Assembly (NCBI RefSeq): GCF_040250305.1
Contig: NZ_CP158190.1
Coordinates: forward strand, 5,426,001 to 5,490,000
DNA from: Peribacillus frigoritolerans
Lineage (GTDB): Bacteria > Bacillota > Bacilli > Bacillales > DSM-1321
Reading direction: 5' to 3'
DNA: 64,000 bases
The first letter of the stretch is position 1; every line of letters begins with the position of its first letter. The translations under genes and the position numbers were made by a program. A model generated the notes under the pieces. That model had not been told where the DNA came from and did not search any database. It saw nothing but the letters and a program-made list of their open reading frames with translations. Shown here in pieces: positions 20,538 to 28,809 of this stretch.

Positions 20538-20795
20538 TTAAAAATCGAACAAGGACTCCCCATTGGCCTCATCCATTTTAACCGGTTCTACATTCGGTGT
20601 AGCCGACATAACGGGCTGGGTCAATGTGATTGGCTTCGGTATGCTGATGTTAACCGCTTTTTCATCAACCATTACTTCACAAAGGGACTTAATCGCAATT
20701 ACATACCCCTGCACCTTATCCTCTGAATTTGTCTGTTTCGCTTTTAAAACAAGCTCTTCGATTTTATCTAACATTTGTCTTGATGAAATATCCAA
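20538..20795 (-). CDS. ywdI: YwdI family protein (DUF5327)
   Basis: This 85-residue soluble protein has an N-terminal helical half (DISSRQMLDKIEELVLKAK) and a proline-rich acidic tail ending in ESLFDF. The family occurs beside ung in bacilli and its role is unknown. The start chosen is a TTG at 20795 preceded by GAGGTGG at the right distance. The frame stays open upstream to 20915, but that part looks unrelated and overlaps the next gene's 3' end. Confidence 0.75.
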   Translation of the reverse strand: MDISSRQMLDKIEELVLKAKQTNSEDKVQGYVIAIKSLCEVMVDEKAVNISIPKPITLTQPVMSATPNVEPVKMDEANGESLFDF

Positions 20796-20878
20796 CTTTA
20801 CCACCTCGTCTATATACAGGTCAAAACTATCATATCTAGCATAGCAAAAATCAGAGAAGAAAACACCTTGCATATTTC

Positions 20879-21064
20879 CTACCTTTTCATTGGCTTGGCT
20901 TGAAATTCCAAGCATGGCTGTCCTGAAGAATGAAAGACATCAAGAGAAGGCTGGTTTGATGTTTTGAATTGAAAAGCACGACAGCCCTTTGGAAAACTCG
21001 GATCCCAAGTTATATAGAAATGATTGCACGCCATACAATTCACCCGTTTCGTTTTCCTGCCCAT
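20879..21064 (-). CDS. Small conserved cysteine protein coupled to ung
   Basis: This 61-residue protein has two close cysteines (NCMACNHFYITWDPSFPKGCRAF-type region, Cys10 and Cys13, then Cys28) and a later Cys50, which could bind zinc. A similar short protein lies after ung in many bacilli and is sometimes mislabelled uracil-DNA glycosylase. Its ATG at 21064 begins one base after the ung stop codon, so it is probably translated by coupling. No independent ribosome site is visible. The role is unknown; the context suggests a link to base-excision repair. Confidence 0.65.
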   Translation of the reverse strand: MGRKTKRVNCMACNHFYITWDPSFPKGCRAFQFKTSNQPSLDVFHSSGQPCLEFQAKPMKR

Positions 21065-21065
21065 A

Positions 21066-21746
21066 TCATCGGTTCGAGATTTTCCAATCAATTGGGGATT
21101 CCCCCATTTCCATCAGCAATTGATTTGTTTTGGAAAAAGGTTTTGTGCCAAAGAAACCACGGGAAGCCGACAGCGGACTTGGATGTACGGACTTAATGAT
21201 TTTATGGCGGGTTTCATCAATCAAAGGGATTTTGGTTTGAGCAGGTTTTCCCCACAGAATGAATACAACCGGTTTCGGACGGTCATTCAATAGGCGAATA
21301 ACTTGATTCGTAAAGATTTCCCACCCTTTTCCGCGGTGTGAGTGCGCCTCTCCCTCACGCACAGTCAAGACGGTATTCAATAGAAGCACTCCCCGTTTTG
21401 CCCATTCAACAAGGTAACCATTATCCGGAACTTCATAGCCTAGATCGGTGTTTAACTCTTTAAAGATATTTCTTAAAGAGGGTGGGATGCGAACTTCCGG
21501 CTTAACTGAAAAACTAAGGCCATGCGCTTGACCAGGCCCATGGTAAGGGTCCTGTCCAAGGATGACAACCTTTACGTCCTCATAAGGAGTATAGTGAAGC
21601 GCATTGAAAATATCGTCCTGATCAGGATGAATGACTTGCTGGCTGTACTCTTGCTTTATAAATTCCCTTAGCTCCTGGTAATATTCTTTTTTGAATTCCT
21701 CTTTCAATAGAGGCCACCAATCATTTGTCAATAACTGCTTTTCCAT
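21066..21746 (-). CDS. ung: Uracil-DNA glycosylase
   Basis: This 226-residue family 1 enzyme removes uracil from DNA. The water-activating motif GQDPYHG is at 64-70 (catalytic Asp66) and the DNA-intercalating motif [11 protein letters not shown] is near 187-197. [10 protein letters not shown] contributes the uracil-recognition strand. Length equals B. subtilis Ung. It is divergent from the phospholipase D-like gene and followed by the coupled small cysteine protein. Confidence 0.96.
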   Translation of the reverse strand: MEKQLLTNDWWPLLKEEFKKEYYQELREFIKQEYSQQVIHPDQDDIFNALHYTPYEDVKVVILGQDPYHGPGQAHGLSFSVKPEVRIPPSLRNIFKELNTDLGYEVPDNGYLVEWAKRGVLLLNTVLTVREGEAHSHRGKGWEIFTNQVIRLLNDRPKPVVFILWGKPAQTKIPLIDETRHKIIKSVHPSPLSASRGFFGTKPFSKTNQLLMEMGESPIDWKISNR

Positions 21747-21896
21747 CTGCCACAGCCCCTTTCCACTTTTTGAAACTATATTATATCAAACTTAATCGCC
21801 TTGCCTTTACCATAGATTACGATTTATGTTTCTATATACCCCAAAAGTGGGAAATAGAAAGTTAGTAAGCAATTTAACCATGTTGGAGGATTCCCT

Positions 21897-23330
21897 ATGA
21901 AAAAATGGTACAAAAGAAAACGATTTTATCTGCTTGTCAGCATTTTGATCGTCATTGCAATCGTAATCGTCTATAACAGCTACAAGCCTCTCCCCGATGG
22001 TATTTCTTATGAAGGAAAAGTTCATCATGTCGAGGATATCGATTTCATCTATGACCTCTCCTACCACGATGAACAAGGGAATCTGCAACATGAGCAGCGA
22101 ATTTTCCAAACCATTAATCAAGCCATAGAAGAGGCTGATTCTTATATCGTAATCGATATGTTTTTGTTTAATGCTTTTTATGATGAAAAGGTAAACTTCC
22201 CGAAGTTAACCGAGACTCTGAAGGATAATCTGGTGAAACAGAAGAAAAGGAAACCTGATCTCAAGGTTATATTCATTACAGATGAAGTGAATACTTCCTA
22301 TAATGCCTACCAATTAGAGGCATTGGAAACGATGAAGAAAAATGGAATTGATGTCATTGTTACCAACCTAGACCGCCTCCGGGATCCGAATCCTCTCTAT
22401 TCAGGGGTGTATCGGACCTTTTTCCAATGGTTCGGTGAAAGCGGGAAAGGCTGGATTGTCAATCCAATGGCCAAAAGCGCGCCAAAGGTCACCTTGCGTT
22501 CTTATCTTAGACTGATGAATATCAAAGCCAATCACAGAAAAGTGGTCGCTACTGAAAAAACGGCCATCATCTCATCTGCCAATCCTCATGACGCAAGTGG
22601 ATTCCATTCCAATATCGCGTTCCAGATGGATGGGAATATCATCGGTGATTTTCTTAAAGCCGAAGAAGCCGCTTCGAAATTCTCGGGAGGACCAAAGTCA
22701 TTTCCTGAGTTCAAGGGGACATCGGCAGATAAAGGACCGATATCGGTACAACTGCTAACGGAAGGAAAAATCAATAAACATGTCCTTAAGGCAATTAAGG
22801 ATGCAAAAAAGGGGGACAAGATCCATCTTGCCATGTTCTACATTGCCGATCGCGAGGTTGTCGAGGCATTAACGGATGCAGCTGAACGGGGTGTGAAGAT
22901 TCAAATGATATTGGATCCGAATCAAAACGCTTTCGGAAGTGAGAAAATCGGGCTTCCCAATCTTCCGGTTGCCGCCGAATTCGAAAAACTGGGGGATGAA
23001 AACATCTCGATCCGCTGGTACAAAACAGATAAAGAACAGTTCCATACAAAGTTGATGATGATCCAAAAGGCTAATGAAACGGTTATCCTTGGAGGATCGG
23101 CTAATTATACCTCCCGCAATCTGGATGACTATAATCTTGAAGCGAATGTTGAAATCCATGCTCCAAATGATGCTGACGTTTCCAAGGATGTCGATAGCTA
23201 TTTTCAAAGACTTTGGACAAATCAAAACGGAACTTACACGGTGGATTACAGTGAATACCAAAAGAAACTGCCTGTCTTCAAATACTTGACCTACCGCATT
23301 CAAAAGGTATTCCGCTTCACCACTTACTAA
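21897..23330 (+). CDS. Phospholipase D superfamily protein, membrane anchored
   Basis: This 477-residue protein has one N-terminal membrane helix (~9-25) after a very basic start, then two phospholipase D half-sites: NHRKVVATEKTAIISSAN near 211-228 and FHTKLMMIQ ... LGGSANYTSRN near 382-405. In the first motif the usual Asp after HxK(x)4 is replaced by Glu/Thr context, and the second lacks the Asp too, so classic HKD chemistry may be altered. It resembles cardiolipin-synthase-like proteins but is longer and separate from the enzyme at 2347. Substrate unknown. Confidence 0.8.
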   Translation: MKKWYKRKRFYLLVSILIVIAIVIVYNSYKPLPDGISYEGKVHHVEDIDFIYDLSYHDEQGNLQHEQRIFQTINQAIEEADSYIVIDMFLFNAFYDEKVNFPKLTETLKDNLVKQKKRKPDLKVIFITDEVNTSYNAYQLEALETMKKNGIDVIVTNLDRLRDPNPLYSGVYRTFFQWFGESGKGWIVNPMAKSAPKVTLRSYLRLMNIKANHRKVVATEKTAIISSANPHDASGFHSNIAFQMDGNIIGDFLKAEEAASKFSGGPKSFPEFKGTSADKGPISVQLLTEGKINKHVLKAIKDAKKGDKIHLAMFYIADREVVEALTDAAERGVKIQMILDPNQNAFGSEKIGLPNLPVAAEFEKLGDENISIRWYKTDKEQFHTKLMMIQKANETVILGGSANYTSRNLDDYNLEANVEIHAPNDADVSKDVDSYFQRLWTNQNGTYTVDYSEYQKKLPVFKYLTYRIQKVFRFTTY

Positions 23331-23348
23331 ATATTCTTCGATAAAAAT

Positions 23349-23374
23349 GTTTATCCGTGCCCAAACGAGGTTAT
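23349..23374 (+). promoter_or_regulatory. Candidate sigma-B promoter for the YflT-like gene
   Basis: GTTTAT, a 14-base spacer and GGTTAT resemble the general-stress consensus GTTTAA-N12-14-GGGTAT, about 90 bases before a gene of a stress-protein family. Confidence 0.4.
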
Positions 23375-23465
23375 ATACTACTATAGCCAATCAACAACTG
23401 TAATAAGCAAGATTCCATTTACCTATTTTCAAGAGAATCTCACTAAAATTCAAGGAGGAGTTTAT

Positions 23466-23813
23466 ATGTATCAAGTACATGTAGTAGAAAACGGTTTACA
23501 AGCAAAGGAAAAAATCGATGAATTAATTACATCAGGTTATACGAAAGACGATGTATATTTGTTTGCCCATGACAAAACCCGTTCAAAACACCTTACCGAG
23601 AATACAAATACAGAAGGTGTAGGCATGAAGGAACAAGGTTTCCTTGATACCGTCGGAAATCTCTTTAAATCACGCGGAGATGAACTTCGTAATCGAATGA
23701 GCAACCTTGGCCTTAGTGATATGGAGGCAGAACGTTACGAGGAAGTTCTTGACGAAGGAAAAGTAGTCATCGTCGCTTCGAAACAAGATAATAAAGACGG
23801 GGTTACACACTAA
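23466..23813 (+). CDS. General stress protein, YflT/GSP17M family
   Basis: This 115-residue protein starts VHVVENGLQAKEKIDELITSGY, the hallmark of the heat-induced stress protein 17M (YflT) family. A DVYLFAHD segment and a C-terminal EVLDEGKVVIVA strand follow. The biochemical role is unknown; members belong to the sigma-B general stress regulon, and a fair sigma-B-like promoter lies upstream. The ATG at 23466 follows AAGGAGG. A bidirectional terminator separates it from moeB. Confidence 0.85.
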   Translation: MYQVHVVENGLQAKEKIDELITSGYTKDDVYLFAHDKTRSKHLTENTNTEGVGMKEQGFLDTVGNLFKSRGDELRNRMSNLGLSDMEAERYEEVLDEGKVVIVASKQDNKDGVTH

Positions 23814-23844
23814 ACCCGATAACCATTACCCTATATGGATTCAC

Positions 23845-23883
23845 AAAAAAGCGAGGCCCCAAAACCTGTGGCCTCGCTTTTTA
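23845..23883. terminator. Bidirectional terminator between yflT-like gene and moeB
   Basis: AAAAAAGCGAGGCC pairs with GGCCTCGCTTTTT around an 11-base loop. Confidence 0.9.
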
Positions 23884-23889
23884 TATTCA

Positions 23890-24909
23890 TTATCCAAGGA
23901 TTCTTTGGTACGTGGCCTTTGCATGGACCATGTCCTTCGTACCGTGAATCAACGCCCGTCCATCCTTGAAAATGACGATACGCTCCCCAGCTTTTTCACA
24001 AGAGAGAAGAAATGGATTGAATTTCACCAAATAGCCGCTGCCGTCCAGATCTTTGGCTAATTTCTCGAGCTGCAATTCCAAAGGTTTTGGCGGTCTTACC
24101 TGTACAGTGTCCCTCCCGCAAAGAACAGCCGTTTTCGTTGCATTTTCCATTGTTAAAAAGGGGTATGTCCTCTGCTCTCCGCATGAGAGACAATCTTTCT
24201 TTTTCGCTTTTGTCAATTTAACGGTTTGGTATTGATTTCTCCACAGATCAAAAGTAACAAGTGCAGGTCGTACCGATTCCCAATCTTCAACAAGGATTTT
24301 CAAAGCTTCGGCAGTTTGGTGTGCCACTACCATCGTTACAGCTGGTGATATGATTCCTCCTGTGTCACAGGTCATCCCTTGAATGGGGATAGCTTTAAGC
24401 AAACAGTGCAAACATGGAGTCTGTCCGGGAAGGATAGTCAAAGCCATGCCCACACTCCCCACACATGCCCCATAAATCCACGGTATATGAAGCTTTTGTG
24501 ATAAATCATTAATAATCATCCGTGTCTCAAAATTATCGGTTGCATCCAATATCAAATCAACATCACCAAGCAGCTGCTCAAGGTTTTGGGCAGTTGCGTC
24601 CATGATGATGGCATTCACTTCAACTTCATGATTGATATCAAATAAATGACGCTTTGCCGCTTCTGCTTTTGGCAGCTTCTCCTCGACATCCCGTTCCGTA
24701 TACATTTGTTGGCGCTGTAAATTACTGGTCTCGACATAATCCCTGTCGACAATGGTAAGCTTCCCTACTCCTGCACGAGTAAGGGCCTCGGCATTAGCAG
24801 ATCCCAAAGCCCCTGCACCAAGAAGCAAGACATGCTTCTTCATAATTTTCAATTGGCCCCCTTCACCGATGGGGGCGAATAAAGTCTGCCTTGAAAATCG
24901 CTCTTTCAC
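23890..24909 (-). CDS. moeB: Molybdopterin-synthase adenylyltransferase, MoeB/ThiF family
   Basis: This 339-residue E1-like enzyme adenylates the C-terminal glycine of MoaD (or ThiS) so that sulfur can be loaded. The nucleotide loop GAGALGSANAE is near 31-41, the arginine finger is in RQTLF, the zinc cysteines are PCLHC and CLSCG, and the conserved Cys loop is TCDTGG. About 80 extra C-terminal residues beyond the ThiF fold form a rhodanese-like or ubiquitin-like extra region of unclear role. Start GTG at 24909 behind AAGGGAGGG. It follows moaD by 24 bases in the mobA-moaE-moaD-moeB operon. Confidence 0.88.
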   Translation of the reverse strand: MKERFSRQTLFAPIGEGGQLKIMKKHVLLLGAGALGSANAEALTRAGVGKLTIVDRDYVETSNLQRQQMYTERDVEEKLPKAEAAKRHLFDINHEVEVNAIIMDATAQNLEQLLGDVDLILDATDNFETRMIINDLSQKLHIPWIYGACVGSVGMALTILPGQTPCLHCLLKAIPIQGMTCDTGGIISPAVTMVVAHQTAEALKILVEDWESVRPALVTFDLWRNQYQTVKLTKAKKKDCLSCGEQRTYPFLTMENATKTAVLCGRDTVQVRPPKPLELQLEKLAKDLDGSGYLVKFNPFLLSCEKAGERIVIFKDGRALIHGTKDMVHAKATYQRILG

Positions 24910-24933
24910 CGTGAACCCTCCCTTCCGAATGCT

Positions 24934-25167
24934 TTAGCCTCCACTTACTGGCGGAATGAAAGCAACTGTATCTCCATCAGATAGAATTGTGTCATCATCG
25001 GCAAATTCTTCATTGACCGCTGTCATCACAGTTTCAAGACCTTCCAATTGAAAATCCACCTTCATTTTTCCTTTTAGCTGGGCCACACTCATTCCATTTC
25101 CTTCTATAGTAACAGTCTCTTTGCCTAGCTCATCTTTCAAATGGGCAAATAAAAGTACATTAACCAT
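24934..25167 (-). CDS. moaD: Molybdopterin synthase small subunit MoaD
   Basis: This 77-residue ubiquitin-like sulfur carrier ends in the required Gly-Gly (PPVSGG), the site of thiocarboxylation by MoeB. It pairs with MoaE to insert sulfur into precursor Z. The ATG at 25167 overlaps the last 8 bases of moaE, giving coupled translation. The frame is open further upstream but that part is the moaE gene in another frame. Confidence 0.93.
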   Translation of the reverse strand: MVNVLLFAHLKDELGKETVTIEGNGMSVAQLKGKMKVDFQLEGLETVMTAVNEEFADDDTILSDGDTVAFIPPVSGG

Positions 25168-25624
25168 CAATATCCCCCTCTTCCGGTTTCCCCGTTGGAT
25201 ATGGAACGGTTTCCAACTGGTTTCCGACCCATGTCTCCCCATCTTCCCAGTGTTCTTTTTTCCAAATCGGGACGATTTCTTTAATTCTTTCAATCGCATA
25301 CCTGTTTGCCTCATATGCATCATTTCGGTGTGGCGTACTAACGGCAATAACCACTGCGATATCCGTGATTTCAAGTTTACCTACACGATGGGTGATCGCC
25401 GTTTCTGCATCAGGCCAACGCTCCTTGATCTCAGATCCGATTTGCTCCAATTTCTTGATGGCCATCGGTTCATACGCTTCATATATTAAGAAGAGAGTCT
25501 TTTTTCCTTTCGTCATTTCCCTCACCGTACCAATAAAGGTCGTGACGGCACCTGCATTTCGACTGACTACTTTATTAATCACTTCCTGGATGACAATCGG
25601 CTCTTTTGAAATATTATAATTCAT
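25160..25624 (-). CDS. moaE: Molybdopterin synthase large subunit MoaE
   Basis: This 154-residue catalytic subunit converts precursor Z to molybdopterin using sulfur from MoaD. Family features are GAVTTFIGTVRE near 25-36, the YEAYEPMA strand and the HRVGKLEI/AVSTPHRNDA region that forms the pocket, plus the KKEHWEDG lysine motif. The ATG at 25624 is chosen because AAGGATGG lies 5 bases upstream. It overlaps the mobA 3' end by 11 bases. Confidence 0.93.
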   Translation of the reverse strand: MNYNISKEPIVIQEVINKVVSRNAGAVTTFIGTVREMTKGKKTLFLIYEAYEPMAIKKLEQIGSEIKERWPDAETAITHRVGKLEITDIAVVIAVSTPHRNDAYEANRYAIERIKEIVPIWKKEHWEDGETWVGNQLETVPYPTGKPEEGDIDG

Positions 25625-26249
25625 GTCTACCATCCTTTATATATAATTCAGTTTGATCAATATAACCTGCCTCTTGATAATCTTCCATCGTATTCATATT
25701 GAAAAAAAGGTATTGAAAATGTTCAGGATTCTCGCGATATAACTTAAAGTCGGTTTCTTTCATGATTTTCACCGAAATCTTTTCCAAAAATAGACTCATT
25801 TTCAATTCATGTTTTAATAAACAGTCCGTCAGTACAGGAAGACACCTTTTATGGTAAACAGCAAAAAGCGGCTGGATCCTGCCATTTATTTCTGGAATGA
25901 CTGCATCGAATTCAGGTTCATAATGGGAAATGATATCCTTTATGGCATCAGCATTCACAAACGGCATATCACAGGCTGCAAGGAACTGAAGCTCCGTTTT
26001 CGATGAGGTCAACCCTGCATGCAATCCGCCAAGAGGTCCATGATCTTTATGTAAATCCGGAATTAGCGGCAGCTGCAGAAAACGATATTCTTCAAATGTA
26101 TTCGTAATGACCATAATGTTTTCTGACACCTTTTTCAATTCGGATGCCACTCTTGAAATGTTCACAACGCCACTTATGGTCAACAGGGCCTTATTCACGC
26201 CCATACGGCTTGATTTCCCACCAGCTAAAAGCAACATTGTCCATTCCAT
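25614..26249 (-). CDS. mobA: Molybdenum cofactor guanylyltransferase
   Basis: This 211-residue nucleotidyltransferase attaches GMP to molybdopterin. The N-terminal LLLAGGKSSRMG-x-NKALL motif binds GTP, and ACDMPFVN carries the metal-binding Asp. First gene of a four-gene molybdopterin operon. The ATG at 26249 lies 9 bases after GGGAGG; an in-frame GTG at 26258 directly abuts that site. The set lacks moaA, moaC, moeA and mobB here, so the rest must be elsewhere. Confidence 0.9.
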   Translation of the reverse strand: MEWTMLLLAGGKSSRMGVNKALLTISGVVNISRVASELKKVSENIMVITNTFEEYRFLQLPLIPDLHKDHGPLGGLHAGLTSSKTELQFLAACDMPFVNADAIKDIISHYEPEFDAVIPEINGRIQPLFAVYHKRCLPVLTDCLLKHELKMSLFLEKISVKIMKETDFKLYRENPEHFQYLFFNMNTMEDYQEAGYIDQTELYIKDGRHEL

Positions 26250-26598
26250 AGAAATCACCCTCCCTTTTTTGGGTTTAATCCAGCATCGAACGGTAAAGCT
26301 ATACTAAATGTATCCACTATATTTAAATATTTTAAATCAACTTTGAAAATAATGACACCTTCGCAAACTTTGCTTTGTAAATCAAAAGATGGAAAGTAGG
26401 CCACACTTCCATTTTATATTCTGAATTCCAGGTCCGAAAAATGACACATGCGTGGCCATTCCATTACCTTTCTTAAGGTACTCATATTAAGGTGAAAACT
26501 AAGTTTTACATAAAAGAAATTTTGGTATATTCTAAAAATAGGATATTAACTGGTATGCTGATAATATCGATATCTAATTCTCCTGAGGAGGTCACATA
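26250..26598. other. Divergent intergenic region between mobA and pdxK
   Basis: No coding potential is seen. One short inverted repeat, TACCTT-tctt-AAGGTA (26465-26480), could be a protein site. The pdxK ribosome site GAGGAGGT closes the region. Confidence 0.4.
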
Positions 26599-27426
26599 AT
26601 GACTATGAAAAGAGCTATGACAGTTGCCGGATCGGATTCGAGCGGCGGTGCCGGTCTTCAAGCGGATTTAAAGACATTCCAAGAATTCGGCGTTTACGGT
26701 ATGTCCGCATTAACGACAATCGTGACGATGGATCCAAAGAATGGCTGGTCCCATAATGTATTCCCTACACCGGTCGAGGTTTTAGAAGCCCAAATCGAAA
26801 CGATTCTATCAATCGGCATTGATGCCATGAAAACGGGAATGCTTGGATCAGTGGAAATCATTGAACTTGTTGCCCGTAAAATAGACGAGTTGAAGCTGGA
26901 CAAGGTCGTAATCGATCCAGTTATGGTATGTAAAGGTGAAGATGAAGTATTGCACCCTGAAACTGCTGTAGCTCTGCGCGAACTGCTTGTTCCACGTGCA
27001 ACTGTAGTCACGCCAAACCTGTTCGAGGCCGCTCAGTTAGCGGGAACTGCGCCTATCAAGACGATTGACGATATGAGGGCTGCAGCCGAAAAGATTCATG
27101 CACTTGGTGCAAAATATGTCTTGATCAAAGGCGGTAATAAGCTGGATCATGATAAAGCCATTGACCTTTTATATGATGGAACTGAATTTGAAATCCTTGA
27201 ATCAGAAAAAATCGAAACGACCAATACACATGGTGCCGGCTGTTCATCTTCAGCAGCCATCGCAGCTCAATTGGCTGAAGGGAAAAGCCCGCGTGAGGCT
27301 GTCCTCATTGCTAAAGACTTCATCACCGAGGCCGTTCGCCATTCTTGGAAGATGAATGATTATGTTGGACCTGTCAATCATGGTGCATACCATAAATATG
27401 GAATCGCTGAAAAAACACAAAAATAA
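26599..27426 (+). CDS. pdxK: Pyridoxine/hydroxymethylpyrimidine kinase PdxK, dual-cysteine type
   Basis: This 275-residue ribokinase-fold enzyme phosphorylates pyridoxal-type vitamers and hydroxymethylpyrimidine. It has the GSDSSGGAGLQADLKTF start (11-27), a phosphate-binding HGAGCSSSAA loop with Cys215 where ThiD has GTGD, and a second cysteine at Cys111 in VMVCKGE. Paired cysteines like these mark the Firmicutes pyridoxal kinases that bind pyridoxal covalently. Start ATG 26599 after GAGGAGGT. Same position as B. subtilis pdxK (ywdB), often annotated thiD. Confidence 0.92.
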   Translation: MTMKRAMTVAGSDSSGGAGLQADLKTFQEFGVYGMSALTTIVTMDPKNGWSHNVFPTPVEVLEAQIETILSIGIDAMKTGMLGSVEIIELVARKIDELKLDKVVIDPVMVCKGEDEVLHPETAVALRELLVPRATVVTPNLFEAAQLAGTAPIKTIDDMRAAAEKIHALGAKYVLIKGGNKLDHDKAIDLLYDGTEFEILESEKIETTNTHGAGCSSSAAIAAQLAEGKSPREAVLIAKDFITEAVRHSWKMNDYVGPVNHGAYHKYGIAEKTQK

Positions 27427-27441
27427 AACATCAAGTTTAAT

Positions 27442-27471
27442 GGCCGCTCAAATTCATCGAGCGGCCTTTTT
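27442..27471 (+). terminator. Terminator after pdxK
   Basis: GGCCGCTC / GAGCGGCC stem with a 9-base loop, followed by TTTTT. Confidence 0.88.
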
Positions 27472-27550
27472 CGCTTTTTTTGTTTTTATTTAGTAAAATA
27501 GAAAGAAGGAAAAGCTTATCTAGCCGCCCAGTTAAGGAGGAAATTATAGA

Positions 27551-27898
27551 ATGAAACCTATAGACCGTACAGAGGTGCAAAATGCCATTGATTCTTTCGC
27601 AGGACAAGATGTATATCTTCACCTTGAAACGACAAATGGTGCCTATGCCACTCATGTAGATGAAGCTTTCTTTTCGGCAGGTGCTTATATTCGTAATGCT
27701 CTTATACAGTATGAACATGGGAAGATAGTTGGGGATGGACCCTACCGCATCGGCTTGAAGCTCAATATTGGCTGGGTATATGCAGAAGGCGTTAACCACT
27801 TCGAAATGGATGAACAAGGGAGATTGCTATTGGCAGGCCTTGATTTTTCCGGAAAGCTTGCTGTCTCCATGCAGCTCAGTCCCACTCCTTTTGAATGA
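27551..27898 (+). CDS. yojF: YojF family protein (DUF1806)
   Basis: This 115-residue beta-rich protein matches YojF/DUF1806 (VYLHLETTNGAYATH, FFSAGAYIRNA, GPYRIGLKL). It always sits before the bacillithiol deacetylase bshB2, here 97 bases upstream on the same strand, and is thought to act with it. The biochemical role is unknown. The ATG follows AAGGAGGAAATT. Confidence 0.88.
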   Translation: MKPIDRTEVQNAIDSFAGQDVYLHLETTNGAYATHVDEAFFSAGAYIRNALIQYEHGKIVGDGPYRIGLKLNIGWVYAEGVNHFEMDEQGRLLLAGLDFSGKLAVSMQLSPTPFE

Positions 27899-27995
27899 TG
27901 ACAACTTGCATGATATATATCATATAATTCCGATGAAAACTCCCATTTACCGATAACCATACTCACTGTAAGTAGAACGGAAGGAGAAATATACC

Positions 27996-28661
27996 TTGGA
28001 AAAAGAACGCCATGTATTAGTTATATTCCCACATCCCGATGATGAAGCCTTCTCGGTCTCCGGAACGCTTGCCCTTCATAGAGAAGCGGGCACTCCTGTC
28101 ACCTATTTATGCTTAACTTTAGGAGAAATGGGACGTAATTTAGGAAACCCTCCATTTGCAACAAGGGAATCCCTCCCTAAAATTCGCAAAAAGGAATTAA
28201 TCGATGCAGCAAATGCGATTGGCATCCAAGATTTACGCATGCTTGGATTGCGTGATAAGACAATTGAATTCGAAGATGATGAAAAGCTTACTTCATTATT
28301 TACCGATGCCATCAATGAATTGAATCCTTCATTGATCATTACGTTTTACCCAGGATACAGTGTCCATCCTGACCATGAAGCGACAGCACGGGCTGTGGTG
28401 CGGGCCGTTGAAAGAATGGATGCGAAAGAGAGGCCTAAACTTCATTGTGTCGCCTTCTCGAATAACTGCATTGACGAATTAGGGCAACCTGACATTATCC
28501 ATGATATCTCTGCCGTCGAAGAAAAAAAGGTAGCCACATTCACTGCCCACCGTTCGCAAACTCAGGCAATGGTGATCGATTGGAAAGAGAAATTCGAAAA
28601 TCAGGATGCCGATTTTCTAGACTGGATCCGTAAAGAACGATTATGGACCTATAAGTTTTAA
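27996..28661 (+). CDS. bshB2: Bacillithiol biosynthesis deacetylase BshB2
   Basis: This 221-residue LmbE/PIG-L family zinc hydrolase removes the acetyl group from GlcNAc-malate to give GlcN-malate in bacillithiol synthesis, and may deacetylate bacillithiol S-conjugates. The zinc motif PHPDDEAFSVSG is near residues 12-23 and the third ligand is in HPDHEATARAV. Start TTG at 27996 behind AAGGAGAAAT. It is paired with yojF as in B. subtilis yojG. Confidence 0.93.
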   Translation: MEKERHVLVIFPHPDDEAFSVSGTLALHREAGTPVTYLCLTLGEMGRNLGNPPFATRESLPKIRKKELIDAANAIGIQDLRMLGLRDKTIEFEDDEKLTSLFTDAINELNPSLIITFYPGYSVHPDHEATARAVVRAVERMDAKERPKLHCVAFSNNCIDELGQPDIIHDISAVEEKKVATFTAHRSQTQAMVIDWKEKFENQDADFLDWIRKERLWTYKF

Positions 28662-28663
28662 AG

Positions 28664-28690
28664 AAACCGCCAATATGGCGGTTTTCTTTG
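28664..28690 (+). terminator. Terminator after bshB2
   Basis: AAACCGCC / GGCGGTTT stem with loop AATAT, followed by TTCTTTG. Confidence 0.78.
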
Positions 28691-28700
28691 TTTATGGCAT

Positions 28701-28726
28701 AAAAAAACGCCTGTGGGATACAGGCG
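28701..28726 (-). terminator. Terminator after the MFS exporter gene
   Basis: On the minus strand CGCCTGT pairs with ACAGGCG and is followed by TTTTTTT. Confidence 0.75.
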
Positions 28727-28809
28727 GAGAAAAGGGGGATACTTTGGAAAATCAATCATAATATAAGCATCCCCAAAATTCTTCATTTTATACAATCATA
28801 TTCAAAAAA

